A model generated the notes under the pieces. That model was not told the DNA's origin. It saw only the letters and a program-made list of their open reading frames with translations, and ran no database searches. Below, piece by piece: positions 1 to 8,241 of a stretch of DNA of 12,500 nt (position 1 is the stretch's first letter; each line of letters starts with the position of its first letter). Position numbers and translations under genes: made by a program. The stretch lies in contig NZ_PNOR01000061.1 of the NCBI RefSeq assembly GCF_002869765.1, forward strand, positions 1 to 12,500, read 5' to 3'. Source of the DNA: Deinococcus planocerae. Its GTDB lineage: Bacteria > Deinococcota > Deinococci > Deinococcales > Deinococcaceae.

Positions 1-191
1 CGGTCATGGCAGGTATGCCATGACCCGTACCGCTCAGGAATGTCCCGCCAGGGTGCGCCGGTCTTCTGGCGCCAGATGATGCCGTTCAGGACGACGCGGT
101 GGTCCTTGTAGGCGTGTCCTCGCTTGGAGTGTGGGGGCAGCAGTGGGCGAAGTTGAGCCCACTGCTGCTCGGTTAAATCTGTCCGTCCCAT
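1..191 (-). CDS. IS5-family transposase N-terminus (DUF4096 domain), partial
   Basis: 63 complete codons are visible, starting at ATG 191-189 and running off the window. The protein opens with [20 protein letters not shown] and continues through [34 protein letters not shown] and SWHTCHD. This is the conserved N-terminal DUF4096 pattern (LT..QW..L.PLLPP ... RTGAPWRDLPERYG) of IS5/IS427-type transposases. The catalytic DDE residues would lie further downstream and cannot be judged here. A Shine-Dalgarno-like GGGAGG sits about 12 nt upstream of this ATG. A second ATG at 199-197 is out of frame. In this IS group the second half of the transposase is sometimes in another frame (orfA/orfB); that cannot be tested here. 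Confidence 0.88.
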   Translation of the reverse strand, partial: MGRTDLTEQQWAQLRPLLPPHSKRGHAYKDHRVVLNGIIWRQKTGAPWRDIPERYGSWHTCHD

Positions 192-225
192 CCCCCCATC
201 CTCCCAAATTCACCCAGACAGACCC
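1..225 (-). mobile_element. IS5-family (IS427-like) insertion sequence, 5' end only
   Basis: The element reads leftwards and continues beyond the window start. Its outer end is placed at 225 because the minus strand there begins GGGTCTGTCTGGG, a G-rich terminus typical of IS427-group elements, and because the transposase start lies 34 bases inside it. The flanking host bases are CTA on the minus strand (226-228), which would fit the short TA-containing target sites of this group. The exact border is uncertain by 1-3 bases, since the other end and its target duplication are outside the window. The insertion lies exactly at the stop codon of the neighbouring protease gene. Confidence 0.8.
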
Positions 226-227
226 TA
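222..227 (-). promoter_or_regulatory. Possible hybrid -10 element TAGGGT at the IS/host junction
   Basis: On the minus strand the host bases TA (227-226) and the first IS bases GGGT (225-222) form TAGGGT. This fits the TANNNT -10 pattern seen elsewhere in the window, but lies about 30 nt upstream of the transposase ATG rather than 6-8 nt. The same TAG is the stop codon of the protease gene. This is inference from pattern only; no -35 is apparent. Confidence 0.25.
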
Positions 228-1427
228 GCGCCCCCTCGCCGCCGCCAGCGAGGAGCGCACCGCCGCCTCGGCGTTGAGGGTGCCCACGCCGCAGGTCTTG
301 CGGGGGTCGAGGCGGTCGCAGCGCCCGCCGGGAAAAGGGGGGGCGGGGCGGGCGAGAACGTCGCGCACCTGGGCTGGGGGGAAAGTGGGCTTCAGGCCGA
401 AAAGGAGGCTGGCGACGCCCGCCGCGTGGGGAGCCGCGAAGCTCGTGCCGTCGGGATCGCGCTCGCCCCCCGGGCCGCTGACGCTGCTCGCCACGACCCC
501 GTGGCCGGGCTCCCCGCCGGGGGCGGCGAGGGCGACGCTCGCGCCCCAGTTCGCGTAGGCCGGGCGCTGTCCCGCCGCGGTCACGCTCGTCACCGTCAGG
601 ACGTTCCGGCACCCGGCGGGCGTGTAGCCGCGCGCGTCCGCCCCGTCGTTCGCCGCCCCCGCCACCACGAGCGTCCCCCGGGCGGTGACGGCATCGAGGG
701 CCGCCTGGACGCGGGCGTCGCAGCCGCTCAGCGGGATGAAGTCCGCGAAGAGGCTGAGGTTGAGCACCCGCGCCGGGTTGGGGTTGGCCGGAGCTCCGGG
801 CACGGGGAGGCCCGCCGCCCAGCGCAGGGCGTCCGCGAGGTCCTGGGGGTCGATGAGGCCGTCCCCCCCCGCCACCCGCACGTGCACCACGCGGGCCTGC
901 GGGTTGATGCCCGCCATGCCCCGCCCGTCGTGCGCCGCCGCGATCAGGTTGGCGACGACCTCGGCGTGATAGGCGAACGGGCCCACCCCGCTCGCGTCCC
1001 GGTCGCGCCCGCCACCGTCTCCGGAGCGCGCGGGGTTGGACACGAAGTCGTAGCCGTTGACCACCCTCCCCGCGAGTTCGGGACTGTTCACGAAGCCCGT
1101 GTCGAGCACCGCGACCGTGACCGGGGCGCCGCGCCTCCCGCCCAGCAGCGCCCACGCGCCCGGCGCCCGGATCGCCTCCAGGTTCCACTGCCGCGCGAAG
1201 AGCGGGTCGGACGGTCGATAGAGGGTAGGGACGAGCGGGGTGGTCGCGGGCGGGGCGGTCGGCGGCAGGAGCGGGGGGGTCGCCTGCGCCGGGGTGGGGA
1301 GGGGTTGGAGTTCCGGGAGGGCCGCCGGAGCGGACAGGGGCAGGGCGGGGATGGGGACGACCCGCGGCGCGGCGGCGGCCATGCCCGCGAGGGCGCCCGT
1401 CAGGAGCAGGGAACGCAGAAGGCTCAC
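225..1427 (-). CDS. Secreted subtilisin-like serine protease (peptidase S8)
   Basis: 400-aa serine endopeptidase predicted to be exported. The start is GTG 1427-1425, because the protein then opens with a signal peptide ([19 protein letters not shown], residues 2-20) and a CAGACT hexamer lies 6 nt upstream; the open frame extends further upstream without protein-like sequence. After the signal peptide comes a Pro/Ala-rich linker (about 21-68), then the S8 domain. The catalytic triad is Asp109 (AVLDTG), His154 (YHAEVVAN) and Ser329 ([16 protein letters not shown]), with oxyanion Asn260 (AGAAND). The histidine motif is unusual, as the common HGTHVAG is replaced by HAEVVAN. Four cysteines (C236, C273, C370, C379) could form disulfides. 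The last base of the TAG stop is the first base of the inserted IS, so the original C-terminus may have been slightly different. It diverges from the SDR gene at 1531. Confidence 0.88.
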   Translation of the reverse strand: MSLLRSLLLTGALAGMAAAAPRVVPIPALPLSAPAALPELQPLPTPAQATPPLLPPTAPPATTPLVPTLYRPSDPLFARQWNLEAIRAPGAWALLGGRRGAPVTVAVLDTGFVNSPELAGRVVNGYDFVSNPARSGDGGGRDRDASGVGPFAYHAEVVANLIAAAHDGRGMAGINPQARVVHVRVAGGDGLIDPQDLADALRWAAGLPVPGAPANPNPARVLNLSLFADFIPLSGCDARVQAALDAVTARGTLVVAGAANDGADARGYTPAGCRNVLTVTSVTAAGQRPAYANWGASVALAAPGGEPGHGVVASSVSGPGGERDPDGTSFAAPHAAGVASLLFGLKPTFPPAQVRDVLARPAPPFPGGRCDRLDPRKTCGVGTLNAEAAVRSSLAAARGR

Positions 1428-1433
1428 CCGCCC

Positions 1434-1439
1434 AGTCTG
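1434..1439 (-). promoter_or_regulatory. Candidate leaderless -10 (CAGACT) of the protease gene
   Basis: Minus-strand CAGACT followed by 6 nt (GGGCGG) and the GTG start. It differs from TANNNT at the first base only, and the same CAGACT occurs upstream of the Nudix and zinc-ribbon genes. It supports the GTG start; no convincing -35 was found. Confidence 0.45.
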
Positions 1440-1518
1440 GCGCGCGGCGCTGACCCGTGACTGAGAGCGGGATGGCTCCCGGGAGGGGACAACGGGGGCC
1501 CCGGGCCCGCCCACCGCG

Positions 1519-1524
1519 TAGCAT
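1519..1524 (+). promoter_or_regulatory. Candidate leaderless -10 (TAGCAT) of the SDR gene
   Basis: TAGCAT, 6 nt (CCTCCC), then ATG at 1531. The spacing leaves no room for a 5' leader with a Shine-Dalgarno site, so the transcript would begin at or within a base or two of the ATG. Confidence 0.55.
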
Positions 1525-1530
1525 CCTCCC

Positions 1531-2304
1531 ATGACCTCGACCCAGACAAAACGGCAAGTCGTCCTCCTGACGGGCGCGTCGAGCGGCATCGGGCGGGCGA
1601 CGGCGGAGGAACTCGCCCGGCGCGGGCACACGCTCGTCCTCGCGGCGCGGCGGGCGGACGCTCTGGCGGCCCTGGCGCGCGAACTCGACCCCAGCGGCTC
1701 GCGCGTCCTCGCCGTGCCCACCGACGTGACCGACGCTGCCTCCCGCCGCGCGCTGATCGAGACGGCGCGGGGGCAGTTCGGCCAGGTGGACGTGCTCGTC
1801 AACAACGCGGGCGTCACCGTCGAGCGCGGCTGGTGGTGGGACGACCCCGACCCCCTGCGGGTGCTGCGGGTGAACCTGGAATCCCCCGTCGAACTCACCC
1901 GGCTGGTGCTGCCCGAGATGCGCGCCCGGGGCTCGGGTCACATCGTCAACATCGGCTCGGTGGCGGGGCGGGCGGCCACGAACGGCATCTACTCGGCGAG
2001 CAAATTCGGCCTGCGCGGCTTCTCGCTCGCCCTGCGCCGCGAACTCCTCGGCACGGGCGTCACCGTCAGCCTGATCGCCCCCGGCTTTGTCCGCAGCGAG
2101 ATGACCCGCGCCGCCCGCCTCCCCATGCCCGGCCCCGAGGTCGTCGCCCGCGCCGTCGCCGACGTGCTGGAACGCCCACAGCGCGAGGTCATCGTCCCGC
2201 GTCTCTACCGCCCCCTCGCCTTCCTCGACCACGCCCTGCCCGGGGTGGGGGACTGGATCGTGCGGCGGCTGATCCGGCGCCGGTACGTGCACGGGGAAGG
2301 GTAA
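1531..2304 (+). CDS. SDR family NAD(P)-dependent oxidoreductase
   Basis: 257-aa classical short-chain dehydrogenase/reductase with a Rossmann fold. Visible motifs are the dinucleotide-binding TGASSGIG (14-21), AAR at 38-40 (arginine after beta-2 would favour NADP(H)), NNAG (91-94), structural Asn115, and the catalytic Ser143, Tyr154 and Lys158 (YSASK). The C-terminal part (about 205-257) resembles SDRs that act on lipid-like substrates (DltE/YqjQ-type) in ending with a basic stretch ([15 protein letters not shown]), but the substrate cannot be read from sequence. Length is normal for the family. The start is fixed by the TAGCAT hexamer 6 nt upstream. It is transcribed alone, diverging from the protease, and a terminator-like hairpin follows at 2432-2449. 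Confidence 0.9.
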   Translation: MTSTQTKRQVVLLTGASSGIGRATAEELARRGHTLVLAARRADALAALARELDPSGSRVLAVPTDVTDAASRRALIETARGQFGQVDVLVNNAGVTVERGWWWDDPDPLRVLRVNLESPVELTRLVLPEMRARGSGHIVNIGSVAGRAATNGIYSASKFGLRGFSLALRRELLGTGVTVSLIAPGFVRSEMTRAARLPMPGPEVVARAVADVLERPQREVIVPRLYRPLAFLDHALPGVGDWIVRRLIRRRYVHGEG

Positions 2305-2386
2305 GGAGGGACGCTCGTGGTGTGAGGTGTCTCACGGCTGAAAGGTTGTGTTGGGCGAGGAGGGGCGCGGGGGGAGGTTTCGGTTC

Positions 2387-2422
2387 ACCCCCTCCCAGCC
2401 TCCCCCCTCAAGGGGGAGGAGC
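2387..2422 (+). repeat. REP-like C/G-rich hairpin repeat, copy A
   Basis: Skeleton: CCCCCTCCCAGCC, then a perfect 8-bp stem CCTCCCCC (2399-2406) / GGGGGAGG (2412-2419) around a 5-nt loop, then AGC. Copy B at 2627-2670 has the same order of elements on the opposite strand (C-run, CCCAGCC, hairpin, GGAGC). I infer a dispersed palindromic repeat family; the copy number in the genome is unknown from this window. Confidence 0.55.
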
Positions 2423-2431
2423 TAAAAGAGC

Positions 2432-2449
2432 AAGGGCTTTTGCCTTTTT
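2432..2449 (+). terminator. Probable intrinsic terminator of the SDR gene
   Basis: Short stem AAGGGC (2432-2437) / GCCTTT (2442-2447), with one G-T wobble, around a TTTT loop and running into a T-tract (TTTTT at 2445-2449). It lies about 130 bp downstream of the SDR stop. The upstream C/G-rich hairpin (2399-2419) may help. The stem is short, so strength is uncertain. Confidence 0.45.
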
Positions 2450-2497
2450 AAACCGTCAATCCGGATGCCCGATGAGTGCCTGTGACTCAACGCTCCT

Positions 2498-2538
2498 GGC
2501 CCACCACCACGTCGGCTCGCGCAGCGAGACGGTGGGCC
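2498..2538. repeat. Inverted repeat with nested stem
   Basis: Outer arms GGCCCACC (2498-2505) and GGTGGGCC (2531-2538) match perfectly over 8 bp. Inside is a second stem CTCGC (2516-2520) / GCGAG (2524-2528) around a GCA loop, with a possible CGT/ACG extension. As RNA or cruciform DNA this would give a bulged long stem. The function is unknown; it lies in the middle of the gene-free region. Confidence 0.45.
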
Positions 2539-2608
2539 CGCAGATGGGACGCGACAAGATCAAACCTTGCGTTCGGAAAGACCCGACCCCCCGCGCCATC
2601 CGTGTGCC

Positions 2609-2670
<62 letters not shown>

Positions 2671-2703
2671 TAAGCCGTGGCACGATGCCCAGCCCACCGA
2701 AGC

Positions 2704-2717
2704 CCCTCCCGGGAGGG
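2704..2717. promoter_or_regulatory. 14-bp perfect palindrome upstream of the pdxY -10
   Basis: CCCTCCC/GGGAGGG with no loop, ending 7 bp before the TATCCT hexamer. The position covers the -35 to spacer region, so it could be an operator, but its simple C/G composition means it could also be part of the neighbouring repeat material. Confidence 0.3.
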
Positions 2718-2724
2718 CAGAGGC

Positions 2725-2730
2725 TATCCT
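2725..2730 (+). promoter_or_regulatory. Candidate leaderless -10 (TATCCT) of pdxY
   Basis: TATCCT, 7 nt (CAACCCC), then ATG at 2738. The same hexamer precedes the carboxypeptidase gene at 6836. No Shine-Dalgarno site lies between the hexamer and the ATG. Confidence 0.55.
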
Positions 2731-2737
2731 CAACCCC

Positions 2738-3634
2738 ATGACCGCCCCCACCCCGCCCCGCCCCCTCAACCTCCTGAGCATCCAGTCGTGGGTGAGCTAC
2801 GGCCACGTCGGAAACGCCGCCGCCGTCTTCCCCCTGCAACGCCTCGGCTTCGAAGTCTGGGCCATCCACACGGTGCAGTTTTCCAACCACACCGGCTACG
2901 GCGCCTGGACGGGCACCGTCTTCCCCCCCGAGCACGTCGCCCAGATCATCGACGGCATCGAGGCGCGCGGGGCCCTGCCGGAGTGCCACGCCGTCCTGAG
3001 CGGCTACATGGGCTCCGAGGGCACGGTGGGCGCGGTCGTGGGCGCCGTCCGGCGGGTGCGGGCGGCCAACCCGGCGGCCCTGTACTGCTGCGACCCCGTG
3101 ATGGGCGACGTGGGCCGCGGCGTGTTCGTGCGCCCCGAACTCCCCGACCTCATCCGCGAGCAGGCGATCCCCGAGGCCGACGTGGTGACGCCCAACCAGT
3201 TCGAACTCGAACTCCTGACCGGCCAGCGGGTGACGACCCTGGAAGAGGCGCTGGACGCCGCCCGCACCCTGCGGACGAGGCTGCGGGGGGGCGGGCCGCG
3301 CATCGTGGTCGTGACCAGCCTCGTGCGGGGGGACGCGCCGGAGGACGTGATCGAGACGCTGGCCGTGACGGAAGACGGCGCCTGGCTGTGCCGCACGCCG
3401 CTGCTGCCCCTCGATCCGCCGCGCAACGGCACCGGGGACGCCATCGCCGCGCTGTTTTTCGGGCACTACCTCCAGAGTGGGGACGCGGGCGAGGCCCTCG
3501 CCCTGAGCATGAGCGCCCTGTACGGCGTGCTCGACCTCACCCACCGGGCGGGCACGCGCGAGATTCAGCTCGTCGCCGCTCAGGAGGAATTCGTGCGGCC
3601 CTCGCGGGTGTTCGGGGCCGAGCGGGTGGGGTGA
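2738..3634 (+). CDS. pdxY: Pyridoxal kinase PdxY
   Basis: 298-aa ribokinase-fold kinase that phosphorylates pyridoxal with ATP in the vitamin B6 salvage pathway, giving the cofactor PLP in the cytoplasm. Diagnostic stretches are [20 protein letters not shown] (14-33), [11 protein letters not shown] (45-55), CDPVMGD (118-124), [12 protein letters not shown] (151-162) and the anion-hole/catalytic loop [11 protein letters not shown] (230-240) with catalytic Asp234. These match the PdxY/PdxK group rather than the HMP-kinase ThiD group. Length is close to the family norm (about 287). The ATG is set by the TATCCT hexamer 7 nt upstream. A metallophosphoesterase gene follows after 14 nt, so the two are probably co-transcribed; that neighbour could be a phosphatase in the same pathway, but this is speculation. 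Confidence 0.93.
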   Translation: MTAPTPPRPLNLLSIQSWVSYGHVGNAAAVFPLQRLGFEVWAIHTVQFSNHTGYGAWTGTVFPPEHVAQIIDGIEARGALPECHAVLSGYMGSEGTVGAVVGAVRRVRAANPAALYCCDPVMGDVGRGVFVRPELPDLIREQAIPEADVVTPNQFELELLTGQRVTTLEEALDAARTLRTRLRGGGPRIVVVTSLVRGDAPEDVIETLAVTEDGAWLCRTPLLPLDPPRNGTGDAIAALFFGHYLQSGDAGEALALSMSALYGVLDLTHRAGTREIQLVAAQEEFVRPSRVFGAERVG

Positions 3635-3648
3635 GAGGAGGCCCGCGC

Positions 3649-4407
3649 GTGACGGCGGTCGCCCTGCTCGCGGACGTTCACGGCAACCTCGCCGCCCTGG
3701 AGGCCGTGCTGGCTGAGCCCGAGGTCCGGGCCTGCGATGAGGTGGTGTTTCTGGGCGACGCCGTGATGAACGGTCCCTGGCCCGCCGAATGCCTGGCGCT
3801 GCTGAGAGAGCTCGGCTGCCGCGCCGTCATCGGCAACACCGACCTGGAGGTCCTGGCCGGGGCCGATCCCGTGGCGGCGTGGGCCAGGGAGCGGCTCTCC
3901 CCCGAGGAGCTGCTGTTCCTGGCGCGGCTGCCCCTGACCCTCCGCCGGGCACCGGGGGGACTGGATTCGGCTCAGGCGGAGGGCGGCACCCGGGACCTGC
4001 TGCTCATGCACGCCTCGCCCCGCAGTTCCTTCGATCTGCCCCTCCTCGAACCTCACCCCCTGGGCACGACGTTCACGCGCGCCTGTGCCGACGGGGAATT
4101 GCGGGCCATGTTTCGCGGCAGCCACGCCGGGCTCGGTGTCTTCGGCCACATCCACTACGCCTCGTGGCGAGGGCTCGGCGGGCAGGCCCTCGCCTCGGTC
4201 GGGTCCGTCGGCTTCCCCTTCGACGGCGACCGGCGCGCGGCCTACGCGGTCGCCACCTGGCGCGGGGGAGGCTGGACCCTCGACCACCGCCGCGTGGCCT
4301 ACGACAGCGAGGCCGTGGCGCGCGAGGTGGCGGCCTGCGGCCTGCCCTTCGCCTCCCGCTCGGCGGCGATGCTCCGGCAGGCCCGCTGGTTGCCCCGAAC
4401 AGGCTGA
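3649..4407 (+). CDS. Calcineurin-like metallophosphoesterase (YfcE-like)
   Basis: 252-aa dinuclear-metal phosphoesterase. All signature blocks are present: Asp9-x-His11 (LLADVHGN), Gly36-Asp37 (VVFLGD), Gly62-Asn63 (VIGNTD), His121 (LLLMHASP) and the closing His167-x-His169 (FGHIH). The substrate is not predictable; relatives hydrolyse phosphodiesters or nucleotides. The start GTG 3649 is preferred because AGAGGAGG (3634-3641) lies 7 nt upstream. An in-frame GTG at 3631 would overlap the pdxY stop and has a poor ribosome-binding site. Only 14 nt separate it from pdxY, suggesting one transcript. It converges with the Nudix gene, whose stop is 14 nt away. The residue after the GN block is Thr-Asp where many family members have Cys-Asp or His, which is within family variation. 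Confidence 0.85.
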   Translation: MTAVALLADVHGNLAALEAVLAEPEVRACDEVVFLGDAVMNGPWPAECLALLRELGCRAVIGNTDLEVLAGADPVAAWARERLSPEELLFLARLPLTLRRAPGGLDSAQAEGGTRDLLLMHASPRSSFDLPLLEPHPLGTTFTRACADGELRAMFRGSHAGLGVFGHIHYASWRGLGGQALASVGSVGFPFDGDRRAAYAVATWRGGGWTLDHRRVAYDSEAVAREVAACGLPFASRSAAMLRQARWLPRTG

Positions 4408-4421
4408 GCCACGGACAGACC

Positions 4422-4820
4422 CTACCCCGCCGTGGTCAGCGCCCGCGCGATGGGCACGTTGCTCGCCAGCAGCCGCAACCGGGTCAGGTCGGTGGGGGCC
4501 ACCCACGCGAGCGCCCGGTGCTCCAACGGCCTCGGTTCGTCGGACAGCAGGCGCACCCGCAGCGCCACGAGCGTGAAGGCCCCTACCGGCGTGTCGAGGT
4601 GCGAGCGGTAGACCTCCTCGCCCGCCTCCACCTCGGCCCCGAGTTCCTCGCGCCACTCGCGGGCCAGAGCCTCCTGCGGGGTCTCGCCCCCCTCCACCTT
4701 GCCGCCCGGGAACTCCCACTGCCCCGCCGCCCACGCCGGGGAGGACCGCGCCCCCACGAGCACCTGCCGCACCCCGCCCGGCCCCTCACGTTCCAGAATG
4801 CCTGCCACGACCGTTCGCAT
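4422..4820 (-). CDS. Nudix hydrolase (MutT-like)
   Basis: 132-aa Nudix protein with a complete Nudix box at residues 40-62 (GKVEGGE, 7 residues, then REWREELGA), which matches G-x5-E-x7-REUXEEXGU including the metal-binding glutamates. The flanking sequence (QWEFPGGKVE; later ALRVRLL and LAWVAPTDL) is that of MutT-type oxidised-nucleotide hydrolases, which sanitise 8-oxo-dGTP or related nucleotides. Deinococcus genomes carry many Nudix genes, so the exact substrate is uncertain. The ATG at 4820 has CAGACT 7 nt upstream, and GGAGGGC on the opposite strand gives no Shine-Dalgarno in the sense direction, which fits leaderless translation. It diverges from the crotonase gene, with 74 bp between the starts. 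Confidence 0.9.
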   Translation of the reverse strand: MRTVVAGILEREGPGGVRQVLVGARSSPAWAAGQWEFPGGKVEGGETPQEALAREWREELGAEVEAGEEVYRSHLDTPVGAFTLVALRVRLLSDEPRPLEHRALAWVAPTDLTRLRLLASNVPIARALTTAG

Positions 4821-4827
4821 GGAGGGC

Positions 4828-4833
4828 AGTCTG
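4828..4833 (-). promoter_or_regulatory. Candidate leaderless -10 (CAGACT) of the Nudix gene
   Basis: Minus-strand CAGACT, 7 nt (GCCCTCC), then ATG. It is one mismatch from TANNNT, and identical to the hexamers before the protease and zinc-ribbon genes. Confidence 0.45.
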
Positions 4834-4882
4834 GCGCAGAGAGCGAAGCGACCCGTCGGCCCTCCTCTCTTTTTGAACCGGG

Positions 4883-4888
4883 TACACT
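4883..4888 (+). promoter_or_regulatory. Candidate leaderless -10 (TACACT) of the crotonase gene
   Basis: TACACT, 6 nt (CCGTTC), then ATG at 4895. An A/T-rich TTTTTGAA lies just upstream (4870-4877), unusual for this GC-rich region, but too close to the -10 to be a -35. Confidence 0.55.
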
Positions 4889-4894
4889 CCGTTC

Positions 4895-5638
<744 letters not shown>

Positions 5639-5669
5639 CCTCCTCCCGCCTGCCCCCAAGGAGCCCACC

Positions 5670-6509
<840 letters not shown>

Positions 6510-6535
6510 GGCCTGGGGCCACGGAATCTTCTCTC

Positions 6536-6562
6536 CCCTTCGTGTAGCGAGGCCGCGAAGGG
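6536..6562. terminator. Hairpin between converging genes, possible terminator
   Basis: CCCTTCG (6536-6542) and CGAAGGG (6556-6562) form a perfect 7-bp stem with a 13-nt loop, 27 nt after the reductase stop and 42 nt before the zinc-ribbon stop. No T-tract follows on either strand, so this would be a weak or Rho-assisted terminator at best. Nothing else is visible between 6510 and 6603. Confidence 0.3.
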
Positions 6563-6603
6563 TCCGCAGGAGGCAGCCAGGGCGGCGCCCCCTCTCCCCG
6601 GCC

Positions 6604-6816
6604 TCACCTCACGGTCAATCCCGACCCGCAGCGGCAACGGAACTTCCCCAGCGGCTCGGTCCACTCGCCCCACGCCTGCCACGTCGCCTCACGGTTCCAG
6701 GGCCAGCGTTTCTCGCGGACGCGGACGGCGTGGCCCCCCGGCGTGCGCGTGAAGCGGTAGGCCCGCCCGCAGCGGGGGCAGTGCAAGACGTCGCCGGTGA
6801 GGTCTGCTCGGGTCAC
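6604..6816 (-). CDS. Small zinc-ribbon protein of unknown function
   Basis: 70-aa protein with two cysteine pairs, CPRCG (Cys13, Cys16) and CRCG (Cys61, Cys63), about 44 residues apart, with a basic, Trp-rich middle (Trp38, 40, 46, 49, 52). This looks like a single zinc ribbon that could bind metal and nucleic acid or a protein partner, but I do not recognise the family. The start is GTG 6816-6814, with GGAGGGG 1-2 nt upstream and CAGACT 8 nt upstream. Its start and that of the carboxypeptidase gene are only 31 bp apart on opposite strands, so their promoters overlap. It ends 94 bp from the reductase stop. Being a short ORF in GC-rich DNA it could be chance, but the paired cysteines argue for a real gene. 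Confidence 0.65.
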   Translation of the reverse strand: MTRADLTGDVLHCPRCGRAYRFTRTPGGHAVRVREKRWPWNREATWQAWGEWTEPLGKFRCRCGSGLTVR

Positions 6817-6824
6817 GCCCCTCC

Positions 6825-6830
6825 AGTCTG
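6825..6830 (-). promoter_or_regulatory. Candidate -10 (CAGACT) of the zinc-ribbon gene
   Basis: Minus-strand CAGACT, 8 nt (GGAGGGGC), then GTG. It is separated by only 5 bp from the TATCCT of the divergent gene, so RNA polymerase could not occupy both at once. Confidence 0.4.
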
Positions 6831-6835
6831 CCCGC

Positions 6836-6841
6836 TATCCT
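6836..6841 (+). promoter_or_regulatory. Candidate leaderless -10 (TATCCT) of the carboxypeptidase gene
   Basis: TATCCT, 6 nt (GCCGGC), then GTG at 6848. It decides the start: an in-frame upstream start at 6797 would put this hexamer inside the gene and bury the signal peptide. Confidence 0.55.
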
Positions 6842-6847
6842 GCCGGC

Positions 6848-8236
6848 GTGCGGCGAGTTCTCCCCCTATGTCTGGCGCTCCTGGCCCCCGGGTCGGCGGC
6901 GCAGGCGCCGGGGCTTACCCCGGTGCTGGGGCTCGTCCGCGAACCGGGCAGGGGCGCGGAGGTGCGGCGGGTGCTGGCGGGGGCCCCGCGCGGGGTCCAG
7001 GTCGGCCTGCTCGTGCGCGACCTGACGACGGGCGCGGAACTGGAGGCGCGGGAGGCCGACCTTTCCCTCATCCCGGCGAGCACCGTCAAGCTCGTCACGG
7101 CACTGTCGGTCCTGCTCGACCGGGGGGGCGCGGGCGGGTGGTGGAGCACGGAACTCACCGTCCCCGCCGCCGAGGTCGGGCGGGCCCGCGTCTCCCACCT
7201 CACCCTGCGAGGGGGGGCAGACCCCACCCTCGGCGTGGCGGACGGCCCCAACAGCCTGCGCGCCCTCGCCCGGCAGGCCCACGCGCGCGGGGTGCGCGAG
7301 GTCGGGGAGGTGCGGCTCGATGAGCACACGCTCGACGCCGCGACGTGGAACGGTCTGGTCCTGGGCGTCCCCATGACCCCCGTGCGCCTCTCGGACTGGC
7401 ACGCCGCCCCCCCCACGTCGGCGGGAGAGGCGCGGCGGCGGGCGGGCGCGGCCCTGATCCGGGAACTGCGGCGGGCCGGGGTGCGGGTGAGTTCGGAGCG
7501 CGTGGGGACGGCCCCACCCTTCATCCCCTTCCTGCCTCCCTCCCGGGTGGACGAGCGGGGCCGCCGCCTCCCGCCCGACCCGTTCGTGCCGGTGGCCCGG
7601 CGGCCCGAGCAGGGGGTCGCCAGCGTGCGCAGCCCCTCGCCGACCGGGGTGCTCGCCGCCACCCTGCGGCCCAGCGACAACCTGCGCTCGGAGGAACTCC
7701 TCGCCACCCTCGCGGCTCGGCCACGGGGAAACGGCACGCTCCCCGGCGCCCTCGCGCGGGAACGCTCGGCCCTGCGCCAAGGCGGGGTGGACCTCACGGG
7801 CGTGCACCTCGCCGACGGCAGCGGCCTGAGCCGGGAAAACCGCCTCACCGCCCGCGCGCTGGTGGACCTGCTGCGCGCGGCGCACGACCTCCCCTATCCC
7901 ACCTCCCCGCCGCGCGCCGAGCTGCCCGCGCAGACCTACCGGGGGCGCCGCAACGCCCTCGCCGAGGCGCTGCCCCAGGCGGGGACGGGCGAGAATGTCC
8001 CGGAGCACGACGGGCGCGGCGGCACCCTCGCGCGGCGGCTGGTGGGCTCGGGCCTCGACGTGCGGGCGAAGACGGGCACCCTCCCCGGGGTGAGCGCGCT
8101 CGCCGGGTACGTGACGGGCGCGAGCGGGCACACCCTCGCCTTCGCCGTGCTGATGAACGGGCCGGGGGATGCCCCGATCCTCACCCTGCGCGCGTTGCAA
8201 GACGAGGTGGTGCGGGCCGTCGCCGCCGCACACTGA
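6848..8236 (+). CDS. dacB: D-alanyl-D-alanine carboxypeptidase/endopeptidase (PBP4, peptidase S13)
   Basis: 462-aa low-molecular-mass penicillin-binding protein of the S13 family, acting outside the membrane on peptidoglycan stem peptides or cross-links. It opens with a signal peptide (about 1-20, [19 protein letters not shown]). The three active-site motifs are present: Ser78-Thr-Val-Lys81 (PASTVKL), Ser276-Asp-Asn278 ([11 protein letters not shown]) and Lys408-Thr-Gly410 (AKTGTLPG). The family stretch DGSGLSREN is at 323-331, and FAVLMNG (432-438) lies near the end. The long insertion between the first two motifs is characteristic of S13. The start GTG 6848 fits both the signal peptide and the TATCCT 6 nt upstream. 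It converges with the histidine kinase gene; the two stops are separated by 5 bp, so each transcript must run into the other gene or stop very close to it. Confidence 0.9.
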   Translation: MRRVLPLCLALLAPGSAAQAPGLTPVLGLVREPGRGAEVRRVLAGAPRGVQVGLLVRDLTTGAELEAREADLSLIPASTVKLVTALSVLLDRGGAGGWWSTELTVPAAEVGRARVSHLTLRGGADPTLGVADGPNSLRALARQAHARGVREVGEVRLDEHTLDAATWNGLVLGVPMTPVRLSDWHAAPPTSAGEARRRAGAALIRELRRAGVRVSSERVGTAPPFIPFLPPSRVDERGRRLPPDPFVPVARRPEQGVASVRSPSPTGVLAATLRPSDNLRSEELLATLAARPRGNGTLPGALARERSALRQGGVDLTGVHLADGSGLSRENRLTARALVDLLRAAHDLPYPTSPPRAELPAQTYRGRRNALAEALPQAGTGENVPEHDGRGGTLARRLVGSGLDVRAKTGTLPGVSALAGYVTGASGHTLAFAVLMNGPGDAPILTLRALQDEVVRAVAAAH

Positions 8237-8241
8237 ACCCT

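Noticed and set aside
34..2292. 752-codon minus-strand open frame across the IS end, protease and SDR genes
   Set aside because: It overlaps three well-supported genes in another frame; its product is a low-complexity Arg/Gly/Pro-rich string without motifs, as expected for shadows in GC-rich DNA.
2677..3648. N-terminal extension of the metallophosphoesterase frame over pdxY
   Set aside because: The first 324 residues are an Arg/Pro-rich shadow of pdxY; the phosphoesterase domain begins right after GTG 3649, which has a good Shine-Dalgarno.
4870..4888. TTGAAC followed by TACACT as a -35/-10 pair before the crotonase gene
   Set aside because: Only about 4 bp separate them, far from the 16-18 bp needed; only the -10 is retained.
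6866..8233. 455-codon minus-strand frame antisense to the carboxypeptidase
   Set aside because: The sense frame carries a signal peptide and all three PBP motifs; the antisense product is low-complexity.
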